Assembly (NCBI GenBank): GCA_963724135.1
Contig: CAVRTA010000006.1
Span: 682,001 to 746,000, forward strand
Reading direction: 5' to 3'
DNA length: 64,000 nt
Source of the DNA: DATLGB01 sp963724135
GTDB lineage: Bacteria > Actinomycetota > Thermoleophilia > Solirubrobacterales > Solirubrobacteraceae
The position numbers and the translations under genes are program-made. Below the pieces are notes generated by a model. That model worked only from the letters and a program-made list of their open reading frames with translations. It was not told where the DNA came from and made no database searches. The first letter of the stretch is position 1; every line of letters starts with the position of its first letter. Shown piece by piece: positions 1 to 7,650 of the stretch.

Positions 1-111
1 GCCGCGGGGGACTGATCCGCTAGCCACGGGCGAGGCGCCGGGATTGACGAATAAGGCATCCATATGGGGCCTCAGTCGTCAAACCCCGCGGGTTGGCGAC
101 TTTCACCCCCC

Positions 112-1422
112 TCACGCGCCCGTCGCCGCGACGCGCCACGGCCACTCGCCCGCGGCGTCGAGCGCGAGCGTCCAGTGCTCGCTGAACTCCGCCTCGGCGT
201 CGCGCGAGCCGGAGACCAGCGCGACCGTGTCGCGGTCCTCGACGTAGCGGCGCCCGCGCACGTCGAGCCGCACGGACAGTGTGGCCGGCGTCGCCTCGGC
301 ATCGAGCGCGGTGATCGTCACCGCCTCGACCCTCGGCCCGCGGATCACGGTACGCGTGCGCCCGCCGGCGTCGCCCAGCAGCGCGCGCACGGCCTCGGGG
401 CGCGCGACCGCCTCGAGGTCGGCGTCGGCGCCGTCGACGGCCTCGGCCCAGGCGGCGACAGCCCGCCGCACCGAGGTCTCGATCAGGTCGACGTCGAAGC
501 GGCCGTCGGCGAGCGAGAGGTCCATCGCCTTCGCGCGCGCGGGCCCGGAGAAGTCGACGTCGACCAGCTCCGCGGGTGAGACGCCGGCCGGGGCCGCGTC
601 GGCGGCGGCGCGTTCGGCGACGGCCTCGTCGCGGATGCGCGAGTCCGCCGCGGGGGTGGCGACGATCTCGGCGTCGAGGTGGTGCACGCCCTCGGCGTCC
701 TGCTCGATCGACAGCAGCCGCCAGCCGCCGTCGCGCTTCTCCAGGGTCCAGTACTCGGAGATCTGCGTGTCCTCGGAGGACTGGCCGGTGTGCATGATCC
801 GGCCGCCGTCGCGGGTCTCGACGTAGTCCTTGGTCATCGCCTCGACGCGCACGACGACGCGGTCGTCCTCGTCGGCGGCGCGGTTGACGAGGCCGACGTA
901 CTCCACGCTCGGCCGGCTGACGACCACCACTCGGTTGTGCCAGCCCTTGCGCTCGAAGTCGTCGAGACGGCGCTCCCACTCGACCATCAGGTCCGCGCCG
1001 ACGAGCTCGCGCAGCCGCGCGCGATCGCGCTCGTCCCAGGCGCTCTGGATGTGCAGGAACAGGTCGCTGGCCTGTGCCACCACCGCATCGGCAGCGAACG
1101 CGGGGTCGTCGTGTGCCGCCTCCGCGGCCGCCAGCCTCACCCGCTCGAGGCGCTCGCGCCGCTTGCGCCGCAACCGGGCGGCCGTGAGGATCGCGGTGAG
1201 GATCGGCACCACGACGAAGATGAAGAGAAGGACCACCACGACGCCCAGGCTGGCGCCGCCGCCGGTACCTGAGCCGCCGGAGCCGCCGAAGCCTCCGCCG
1301 CCGGAGAACCCGCCTCCGCCACCTCCGCCGAAGCCCGACGTGCCGCCGCCGGCCCCCGCGACAGCGGACGACGCGAGGGCCAGGAACGCGAGCAGGGCCA
1401 GAGGGGCGACGCGGCGGAGCAT
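112..1422 (-). CDS. Secreted or membrane-anchored protein with two Tim44-like domains
   Basis: The 436-residue product begins with a signal-like hydrophobic stretch (MLRRVAPLALLAF), followed by a Gly-rich segment at about 25-55, a transmembrane helix at about 58-80 and a basic RRKRR stop-transfer. Two NTF2-like Tim44-type modules follow. The first (about 105-235) contains an AWDERD start and ends in YWTLEKRDGGWRL; the second (about 285-430) ends in EHWTLALDA. The Gly-rich, helix, Tim44 order is typical of bacterial Tim44-like proteins, whose role is poorly defined. ATG at 1422 is preceded by GGGAAG. The upstream protease-like gene is in the same frame with no stop between them, so a fusion or a lost stop codon is possible. 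Confidence 0.75.
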   Translation of the reverse strand: MLRRVAPLALLAFLALASSAVAGAGGGTSGFGGGGGGGFSGGGGFGGSGGSGTGGGASLGVVVVLLFIFVVVPILTAILTAARLRRKRRERLERVRLAAAEAAHDDPAFAADAVVAQASDLFLHIQSAWDERDRARLRELVGADLMVEWERRLDDFERKGWHNRVVVVSRPSVEYVGLVNRAADEDDRVVVRVEAMTKDYVETRDGGRIMHTGQSSEDTQISEYWTLEKRDGGWRLLSIEQDAEGVHHLDAEIVATPAADSRIRDEAVAERAAADAAPAGVSPAELVDVDFSGPARAKAMDLSLADGRFDVDLIETSVRRAVAAWAEAVDGADADLEAVARPEAVRALLGDAGGRTRTVIRGPRVEAVTITALDAEATPATLSVRLDVRGRRYVEDRDTVALVSGSRDAEAEFSEHWTLALDAAGEWPWRVAATGA

Positions 1423-2175
1423 GGGCCGATTCTTCCCTTCCCGCGCGATCAGGACAAGTGCGGGCGGCACGGTCGCCGGCAGAGTGTCGGTCACGAGGAA
1501 GAGCTGGTCCCAGGCGTAGCTGACCGCCAGCACCGCGAGCGCCCAGCGCAGTCCCGGGGCGCCCTCGGCGGCGAGGATCCCCCCGAGCACCGCGGCGGCG
1601 AGGAAGTCGCCGTAGCCGAGGCTCGAGAACGCGTACACGCCGGCCTGCAGCTGCGGGAGGCCCGGTGCGGGCTGTGCGGCGACGAGCGCCGCGTTGGCCT
1701 GCTGGAGCTGGCCGCCGAAGACGAGGAGGGCGTCGACGGCGGCCATCACGACGAGCCCGACCTTGACCAGCGTCAGCGGCGCCGAGCCGGCGATGAGGCG
1801 TCCCAGCGTCACCGCCGAGCCGATGATCAGCACGTCCGTGGCGAGGTCGCCGCCGGGCGCGTCCTGCCAGACCCAGGCGATCGCGAGCAGCGGCGCGGCG
1901 AGCAGCGCCAGCGGCGGGCGCGCACCGCGCATCGCCCAGCCCAGCGCGAGCGCGCAGCCGGGCGGGACGAGCAGCAGCGCGGCCCAGGTGTAGAAGTCGG
2001 CGCCGGCGTGCGTGAGCTCGATGAGGCCGACGCACACGACGATGCTCAGCGGGAGCACCAGCGCCCACCCGTTTCGCCGGTGGCGCGCCAGCCACAGCGG
2101 CAGCCCCGCTGCCGGCAGCGCCACGCACGCCGCCTGCGCCACGTTGAGGACGAAGTTGTCGGCGTTCCACCACAT
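1423..2175 (-). CDS. Presenilin/signal-peptide-peptidase-like intramembrane aspartyl protease candidate
   Basis: This 251-residue all-membrane protein has about nine hydrophobic segments (7-30, 36-54, 60-82, 87-103, 110-129, 134-153, 178-203, 208-228, 235-244). The helix-6-like segment contains Asp148 (AAVDALL), the seventh contains GYGD at 187-190, and the ninth contains PAL at 238-240. Asp on TM6, GxGD on TM7 and PAL on TM9 are the catalytic signature and topology of the A22/presenilin clan. ATG at 2175 overlaps the GNAT stop by one base. The frame runs without a stop into the Tim44-like gene. The classification rests on motifs and topology only; a coincidental match in a polytopic protein is the main alternative. 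Confidence 0.55.
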
Positions 2176-2694
2176 CAGCGCGGCGGCGGCGGGGGGTCCG
2201 TCAGCGGCGCCAGCGCGCGCTGGAACCAGGCGACGTCGTTCCAGGCGCCGGCCTTGTAGCCGATGTTGCGGTGCAGCGCGACGCGCTCGAACCCGCAGGC
2301 CTCGTGCAGGCCGACGCTGCCGGGGTTGGGCAGCGTGACGCCGGCCATCGCCCACGTGAAGCCGCGCTCGGCGAGACGCGACAGCAGCGTCGTCGTAGAG
2401 CGAGCGCCCGATCCCCTGGCGGTGGTGGTCGGGGCCGACGAAGATCGAGACGCTCGTCGCCCACCGGTACGCGGCGCGCTCGTTGAACGGCGTCGCGCAC
2501 GCGTAGCCGGCGAGCGCACCGTCGCAATCGGCCACGACCCAGTCATGAGCAGCCGCGATCCGGGCGGCGATCTCCTCCGCGCCCGGCGGCTCCTCCTCGA
2601 AGGAGACCGCGCTCTCGACCACCGACAGCGCGTACATCGCCGCACACGCGGCGGCGTCACGGGCCGGGTCGGCGGGGCGCACCATCGAGCCCAT
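2175..2694 (-). CDS. GNAT N-acetyltransferase, phosphinothricin/methionine acetyltransferase (PAT/MnaT) type, one frameshift
   Basis: The reading frame starts MGSMVRPADPARDAAA and contains the SIFVGPDHHRQGIGRSLYD acetyl-CoA pyrophosphate-binding motif (Q/RxxGxG/A). It then shifts near 2392-2398, in a GACGACG repeat, into the frame reading LLSRLAERGFTW and NPGSVGLHEACGFERVA and ending before the stop at 2175. The joined protein of about 173 residues has the full PAT-like order (FNERAAYRWATSVSIFV, then the LHE-GF motif, then a W-D-W-x-Q tail). Such enzymes acetylate small amino-group substrates such as phosphinothricin or methionine sulfone; the substrate here is unknown. The shift is most likely a sequencing error. 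Confidence 0.8.
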
Positions 2695-2712
2695 TGAAGC
2701 CGACCCGGCCCG

Positions 2713-2743
2713 CTTCACAAAAGGGTCCGTCCCTCTTGTGAAG
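2713..2743. repeat. Dispersed 31-bp palindrome, copy 1
   Basis: Arms CTTCACAAAAGGG and CCCTCTTGTGAAG flank loop TCCGT, giving a 13-bp stem with one mismatch. The copy lies 10 bp after the thiolase stop. Other copies are at 27681-27711 (perfect stem) and 44690-44720 (inside a coding region). No T-run follows on the minus strand, so a simple intrinsic terminator is not supported. Confidence 0.85.
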
Positions 2744-2753
2744 CCGCGCGGCG

Positions 2754-3924
2754 TCAGTTGAGGCGCTCGACGAGCATCGCCTGGCCCTGGCCCTGGGCGG
2801 CGCACATCGTCTCGAGCCCGATCGTCCCGTCGAGGGTCTCGAGGTCGTTGAGCAGCGTGGTCATGATGCGCGCGCCGGTCATCCCGAACGGGTGGCCGAG
2901 CGCGATCGCGCCGCCGTGCGGGTTGAGCTTGTCCATGTCGAACCCGACCTCCTCGGCGATCGGCAGCACCTGGGCGGCGAACGCCTCGTTGAGCTCGTAG
3001 ACGTCGACGTCGTCGATCGTCATCCCGGCCCGCTCGAGGACCTTCTCGACCGCCCAGATGGGCGCGACGCCCATCAGCTCGGGCTCGTTGCCGGCCGTGG
3101 CGGCGGTGATGATCCGCGCGCGCGGCTTGAGGCCGAGCTCGGCGGCCTTGTCGGCGCTCATGATCAGCGTCGCCGCGGCGCCGTCGTTGAGCGGGCACGC
3201 GTTGCCCGCCGTCACCGTGCCGTCCTCCTTGAAGGCCGGGCTTGAGCGTGGCGAGCTTCTCGATCGTCGTGCCCGGCGCGCGGGCCCTCGTCGCGGTCCA
3301 TGGTGCCGCCGTCGGGCAGCGGGACCGGGCACGATCTCGCGCTCGAACACGCCCGCCTCCTGCGCGGCGACCGCGCGGTCCTGCGAGCGCTTGGCGTACT
3401 CGTCCTGGGCCTCGCGCGTGACGCCGTACTTGGCGGCCACGTTCTCGGCGGTCAGGCCCATCGCGATGTACGCGTCGGGCTCGCCGGGGTTGCGGCCCTG
3501 GAGGTGCTCGTTCTGGTCCTCCGGGTGCGCCGCCTCCTGCTGGGCGTTGAAGCGCGAGACGAACTCGACGCCGCCGGCGATGTACACGTCGCCCTGGCCC
3601 GCGACGACGTTGTTGGCGGCCAGCCGGATGGTCTCCAGCGACGACGCGCAGTAGCGGCTCACGGTCACGCCGTTGGTCCTCTGGCCGAGCTTCTTGGACA
3701 GCAGCACCGCGATGCGGCCGATGTTGTTGGCCTGCAGGCCCTGCGGCAGGCCACAGCCCATGTAGACGTCCTCGACCAGCGTCGGGTCGAGGTCGGGGTT
3801 GCGGTCGAGCAGCGCGTCGATGACGAACGCGGCGGTCTCGTCCGGGACGCAGGTCCTTCAGCGAGCCCTTGAAGGCCCGGCCGATCGGCGTCCGGACGCT
3901 GTCGACGATGACAGCTTCAGGCAT
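2754..3924 (-). CDS. Acetyl-CoA acyltransferase (thiolase), four frameshifts
   Basis: The start MPEAVIVDSVRTPIGRAFKG is typical of thiolases. Catalytic landmarks are the active-site Cys in VSRYCASSLETI, the NEAFAAQ motif, GGAIALGHPFGMTGAR with the catalytic His, and the C-terminal CAAQGQGQA region with the second Cys. Extra G/C bases near 3845, 3327, 3272 and 3238 break the frame; removing them gives a continuous thiolase of about 388 residues. It would catalyse the last step of fatty-acid beta-oxidation or acetoacetyl-CoA condensation. The acyl-CoA synthetase at 10.3 kb could feed the same pathway but is not linked. The indels are likely sequence errors. Confidence 0.88.
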
Positions 3925-4014
3925 GATGGATGTTCCCTTCGGTCAGAGAGCCCGGCGGTCGCACTCCACGGGCGGGTTTAGCCCCCAGCCGTCGCACTCG
4001 GTGGGGCCCTTCGA

Positions 4015-4811
4015 GTGCCAGTTTACCCTCAAGTCGTGGTCCGGTGGCTCGCGTGGACGCTCGTCACATTGCTCGCGGTCTGGACCGTTGGGCGTCTGTT
4101 CGGTCTCGAGCGCGGCTATCCGCTCGTACCGCTGATGACGTTCACCCCGTTCGTGGCGGCGATCGCGGTGCTGGTCGCGATCGGGATCGCGGCGCTGCGC
4201 GCGTGGGTCCCAGCCGTGGTCGCCGCTCTGCTCGCCATGACTCTCGTCGGCCTGGTCGCACCGCGCGCACTCGGAGGCCCGAGCGGCGCCGAAGGGGCGG
4301 ACGGACCTACGATCGCGGTGCTGTCGGTCAACCTGCGCCGCGGCGGCGCGGAGCCTGATGCGGTGGTCGCGCTCGCCCGGCGCGCCGACTTCCTGTCTCT
4401 GCAGGAGATCGACGCCGCCGCGGTGGACCGGCTCCTGCAGGCAGGGCTGGACGACGCGATGCCCCATTCGGTCCTGCGCTACGGCCCCGGCTTCGACGGG
4501 CGGCCGTCTTCGCGCGCGTGCCGGTGACCGCAGAGGTGGCGTCGGTGCACCCCCCGGCGCCGGTCAACGGTGAGCGCGTCGCCGCCATCCGCCACGACCT
4601 GCGCGAGCTGCCGGCCCCCGAAGCGGGCGTCGTCCGCATCGTCGCCGGCGACTTCAACGCCACGCTCGACAACGCCGAGTTGCGCCGTCTGCTCGACCGC
4701 GGCTACGAGGACGCCGCCGCCGAACTCGGAGCCGGACTCGAGCCGACCTGGCCGGTCGGCGGCCGCCGGCGCCTGCCGGTGACGATCGACCATCCGCTGC
4801 CGCGGCCGTAG
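4015..4811 (+). pseudogene. Degraded membrane-anchored endonuclease/exonuclease/phosphatase-family gene
   Basis: The N-terminal half (4015-4527) has three hydrophobic segments and then the EEP opening IAVLSVNLRRGGAEPDAVVA and LSLQEIDAAAVDRL (the metal-binding Glu region). A frameshift near 4500 joins to the 4518-4811 frame, which contains VVRIVAGDFNATLDNAELR (GDFNA) and GLEPTWPVGG. The segment usually holding GSGLxSRxP is missing, and the protein stops after VTIDHPL without the expected C-terminal SDHR motif. Internal and 3' sequence therefore seem lost. The real start is uncertain (GTG at 4015 or a later GTG). Divergent from the thiolase. Confidence 0.6.
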
Positions 4812-4942
4812 CCGACTGCGCGATAAGGGGGCGGGATCAGCCGCAGCGCCAGGCCGCCCCTGAATAACCGGCGCGGGGGCGCATGAAATCAAGGGGTGGA
4901 CCGGGCCAGCCGCTCCCGCCCGAACCCTCATCGTGCGAACCC

Positions 4943-5401
4943 CTAGAGCAGGCTGAGCACGGGCGACTCGAGCTCGAGCAGCGTGCGCTTGCGCCCCAGA
5001 CCGCCGCCGTAGCCGGTCAGCGAGCCGTCGGCGCCGATGACGCGGTGGCACGGGACGACGACCGGGACGGGGGTGCGCCCGATCGCGGCTGCGACGGCCC
5101 TGACGTCGGACGGCTGGCGGCCGATCCGGCGCGTGACCTCGCCGTAGCTGCGGGTCTCGCCGTAGGGGATCTCGCGCAGTGCGTTCCACACCGCGAGCTC
5201 GAACTCGCTGCCGCGCAGGATCACCTCGACGTCGAAGGCGCGGCGCGTGCCGGCGAAGTACTCGTCGAGCTGCGCGGCGAGCGTGGCCCCGGCGCGCGGG
5301 AGGCCACGCTCGGCGCCGAAGCGCAGGCCGCAGATGCCGCCGTGCTCCTCGTAAAGCGTGAGCGGGCCGATCGGGCTGTCGGGATGAACCGTGGTGATCA
5401 C
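4943..5401 (-). CDS. ogt: Methylated-DNA--protein-cysteine S-methyltransferase
   Basis: This 152-residue suicide DNA-repair protein transfers alkyl groups from O6-alkylguanine to its own Cys. The active site is in VPVVVPCHRVIGADGSLTGY (PCHR), the DNA-binding helix-turn-helix is in EIPYGETRSYGEVTRRIG, and the C-terminus is YGGGLGRKRTLLELE. The GTG start at 5401 fits the usual N-terminus (TVHPDSPIGPLTLYEE); in-frame sequence further upstream is not protease- or Ada-like. It is transcribed divergently from the carboxyltransferase gene starting at 5445. Confidence 0.9.
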   Translation of the reverse strand: MITTVHPDSPIGPLTLYEEHGGICGLRFGAERGLPRAGATLAAQLDEYFAGTRRAFDVEVILRGSEFELAVWNALREIPYGETRSYGEVTRRIGRQPSDVRAVAAAIGRTPVPVVVPCHRVIGADGSLTGYGGGLGRKRTLLELESPVLSLL

Positions 5402-5444
5402 GTGCGTGCAACGTACGACACGCCCCCGATGTGAGAATGACCGC

Positions 5445-6968
5445 GTGGACGACGATCTGGAGCGCCTGATCCGCAGAGCCGCCCTGACGGAGGACGCGGC
5501 CCGGCCGGACGCGGTCGAGAAGCGGCACGCCGCCGGTGGGCGCACGGCACGCGAGAACGTCGGCGACCTGATCGACGACGGCTCCTGGGTCGAGTACGGC
5601 CGCTTCGCGATCGCCGCCCAGCGCGGGCGGCGCGAGCTCGACGACCTGATCGCCCGCACCCCCCGCGACGGGCTCGTCGCCGGGACGGCGCGCGTCGACG
5701 GCGTCCCGGTCGCGGTCCTGTCCTACGACTACACGGTCCTGGCGGGGACGCAGGGCGCGCTCGGCCACTTCAAGAAGGACCGTCTGTTCACCCTGATCGA
5801 GCGCATGCGGCTGCCGGTCGTTTTCTTCGCCGAGGGCGGCGGCGGGCGGCCCGGCGACACCGACTATCCGGTCGTCTCGTCGCTGCACGTGCCGGCGTTC
5901 GCGCTGTGGGCGAGGCTGTCAGGGGTCGTCCCGCGGATCGCGATCGTGCACGGGCGCTGCTTCGCGGGCAACGCGGTGATCGCCGGCTGCTCGGACCTGA
6001 TCGTCGCCACGCGGAGCATCTCCCTCGGGATGGGCGGGCCCGCGATGATCGCGGGCGGAGGCCTCGGCGACGTCGACCCCGACGAGGTCGGGCCGATCGA
6101 GATGCAGGCCCCCAACGGCGTCGTGGACCTCGTGGTGGCCGACGAGGCCGAGGCGGTGGCGACGACGAAGCGACTGCTCGCGTACTTCACCCAGCGCGAG
6201 ACCGGGTTCGTCGCGCCGGACCAGACGCGACTGCGCGACCTCCTCCCCGACAGCGGCCGCCGCGCCTATGACGTCGTCCCGGTGATCGAGGGCCTCTGCG
6301 ACGAGAGCTCGGTCACGGTGCTGCGCGAGCGCTTCGCGCCCGAGCTCGTGACCGCGCTCGCGCGCATCGACGGCCGCCCGCTGGGCGTGATCGCCAACAA
6401 CACGAGGTTCCTCGCCGGGACGCTGACCGCTGAGGCGTCCGACAAAGGCGCGCGCTTTCTGCAGCTGTGCGACGCCTTCGGCCTGCCGGTCCTCTCGCTG
6501 GTCGACACGCCGGGCTTCATCGTCGGCCCCAAGCACGAAGCCACGGCGCTGGTCCGCCGCGCCTCACGGCTGCTCGTCGCCGGAGCCGCGCTGTCGGTCC
6601 CGCTGATCGCGGTCGTGCTGCGCCGCGGCTACGGCCTGGGCGCCCAGGCGATGACCGGCGGCTCGCTGCACGAGCCACTGCTGACGATCGCCTGGCCCGG
6701 CGCCCACCTCGGCCCGATGGGACTCGAGGGCGCCGTCCGCCTGGGGCTGCGCAAGGAGCTCGAGGCGATCGCCGACCCCGACGAACGCGAGCAACGCGTC
6801 CGCGACGTCACCGCGCTCGCCCACGAGAACGCGAAGGCAATCAACGCCGCCCAGCTGTTCGAACTCGACGACGTCGTCGACCCGGCCGACACCCGCGCGC
6901 TGATCGCCTCCACGCTGAACGCGGCGGGCCACCTCCCCGGCAGCGGCCGCTTCGTCGACACCTGGTGA
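5445..6968 (+). CDS. Biotin-dependent acyl-CoA carboxylase, carboxyltransferase (beta) subunit
   Basis: The 507-residue protein has both crotonase-like carboxyltransferase halves. The N-terminal half carries FFAEGGGGRPGDTD, HGRCFAGNA and SISLGMGGPAMI; the C-terminal half carries GVIANNTRFLAGTL, SLVDTPGFIVGPKHE and RRGYGLGAQAMTGG. It would move CO2 from carboxybiotin to an acyl-CoA (acetyl-, propionyl- or methylcrotonyl-CoA). The substrate cannot be told from motifs alone, and no biotin carboxylase or BCCP gene is adjacent. GTG at 5445 begins MDDDLERLIRRAALTEDA; the in-frame GTG at 5391 would overlap the divergent ogt start and is less likely. Confidence 0.87.
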   Translation: MDDDLERLIRRAALTEDAARPDAVEKRHAAGGRTARENVGDLIDDGSWVEYGRFAIAAQRGRRELDDLIARTPRDGLVAGTARVDGVPVAVLSYDYTVLAGTQGALGHFKKDRLFTLIERMRLPVVFFAEGGGGRPGDTDYPVVSSLHVPAFALWARLSGVVPRIAIVHGRCFAGNAVIAGCSDLIVATRSISLGMGGPAMIAGGGLGDVDPDEVGPIEMQAPNGVVDLVVADEAEAVATTKRLLAYFTQRETGFVAPDQTRLRDLLPDSGRRAYDVVPVIEGLCDESSVTVLRERFAPELVTALARIDGRPLGVIANNTRFLAGTLTAEASDKGARFLQLCDAFGLPVLSLVDTPGFIVGPKHEATALVRRASRLLVAGAALSVPLIAVVLRRGYGLGAQAMTGGSLHEPLLTIAWPGAHLGPMGLEGAVRLGLRKELEAIADPDEREQRVRDVTALAHENAKAINAAQLFELDDVVDPADTRALIASTLNAAGHLPGSGRFVDTW

Positions 6969-7283
6969 CTACGGGTTGCACGCGGTGAGGATCAGGTCCC
7001 GCCACGAGACCACCGGCCGCGACTCCTCGAGGTCCCAACTCGTCTTCGCCGCCGCGAACAGCGCATGGCAGCGGAACTGCGGGTACAGCGTGCGCCGAGC
7101 CGCGGTCGCCGGGACCTCCGCGAACGCCTGGCGCGGTTCGAGCCACGACCGGCGCCGTCCGCATGCCGTGGGGCGCACGGTCCACGTGCCGTCCGCGTAG
7201 CCGACGTGCGCGAGGTAGCGCTCGCAGCCCTGATGCGGCGCGAAGACGGCGAGTGCTGTCGCCAGGAACCGACCAAACAACAT
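6969..7283 (-). CDS. DUF2599-domain small secreted protein
   Basis: About 104 residues. The C-terminal half matches the DUF2599 pattern: VRPTACGR, a conserved Trp (RSWLEPRQAFAEV), YPQFRCHALFAAAKTSWDLE, then VSWRDLILTACNP. Three Cys (TAC, FRCH, TACNP) are consistent with an exported, disulphide-bonded protein; the function of the family is unknown. A short hydrophobic N-terminus (FGRFLATALAVFAP) could be a signal peptide. The ATG at 7283 lies on the last base of the tRNA-Pro gene, so mRNA and tRNA are presumably processed from one transcript, or the real start is further in. Confidence 0.65.
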   Translation of the reverse strand: MLFGRFLATALAVFAPHQGCERYLAHVGYADGTWTVRPTACGRRRSWLEPRQAFAEVPATAARRTLYPQFRCHALFAAAKTSWDLEESRPVVSWRDLILTACNP

Positions 7284-7356
7284 CGGGGCGCCCGGATTTG
7301 AACCGGGGACCTCACCGACCCGAACGGTGCGCGCTACCAGGCTGCGCCACGCCCCG
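7283..7356 (-). tRNA. tRNA-Pro, anticodon CGG
   Basis: The 74-nt cloverleaf pairs acceptor CGGGGCG with CGCCCCG. It has a D-arm GCGC..GCGC with AGCCTGGTA, an anticodon stem CACCG/CGGTG with loop TTCGGGT (anticodon CGG, reading CCG), a T-arm CCCGG/CCGGG with loop TTCAAAT and discriminator A. CCA is not encoded. Confidence 0.95.
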
Positions 7357-7368
7357 AATGCGCGGCCG

Positions 7369-7374
7369 AGTATA
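7369..7374 (-). promoter_or_regulatory. Candidate -10 box of the tRNA-Pro gene
   Basis: TATACT on the minus strand lies 12 bases upstream of the mature tRNA 5' end, a normal distance for a short leader. No convincing -35 box is visible 16-18 bases further upstream. Confidence 0.4.
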
Positions 7375-7395
7375 GGCTCCCGCCCGCCCGGCCGG

Positions 7396-7629
7396 TTAGG
7401 CGCCCAGTGCCCGGTAGTACCGCAGCGCGAGCCCGGTCATGAGCGTCTGGAAGGCGGTCTCGAGCGGCGCGTCGTGCTGGGTCGACCAGGCCTCGAGGCC
7501 CGTCGCCTCGATGGCGTCGGCGCGCGCGATGACCTCGTCGACCAGCTCCGGATTGGAGTCCTGGAACGCGGCACCGAGCGAGTAGAGCCCGGTGTCCATC
7601 AGCGACTCGAGGAAGTCGGCGTCCGTCAC
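7396..7629 (-). CDS. Small acidic hypothetical protein
   Basis: This 77-residue protein starts at GTG 7629 with MTDADFLESLMDTG. It is helical and acidic, with no Cys and no signal or membrane segment. I recognise no family. It lies between the ECF sigma gene upstream and tRNA-Pro downstream, all on the minus strand, and ends 40 bases before the tRNA. Codon use looks like the neighbours, which supports a real gene. Confidence 0.6.
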   Translation of the reverse strand: MTDADFLESLMDTGLYSLGAAFQDSNPELVDEVIARADAIEATGLEAWSTQHDAPLETAFQTLMTGLALRYYRALGA

Positions 7630-7650
7630 GGGCGCCGACCCTAGCCCGCG

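Noticed and set aside
20..2173. A 717-codon Arg-rich open frame
   Set aside because: Arg/Ala/Gly-biased shadow frame of a high-GC coding region with no domain signature.
112..3924. A 1270-codon open frame spanning thiolase, GNAT, protease-like and Tim44-like genes
   Set aside because: It joins unrelated proteins through frameshifted and antisense stretches; domain content shows four separate genes.
5391..5444. Upstream GTG as the carboxyltransferase start
   Set aside because: It would overlap the divergent ogt start and adds residues with no similarity to the family.
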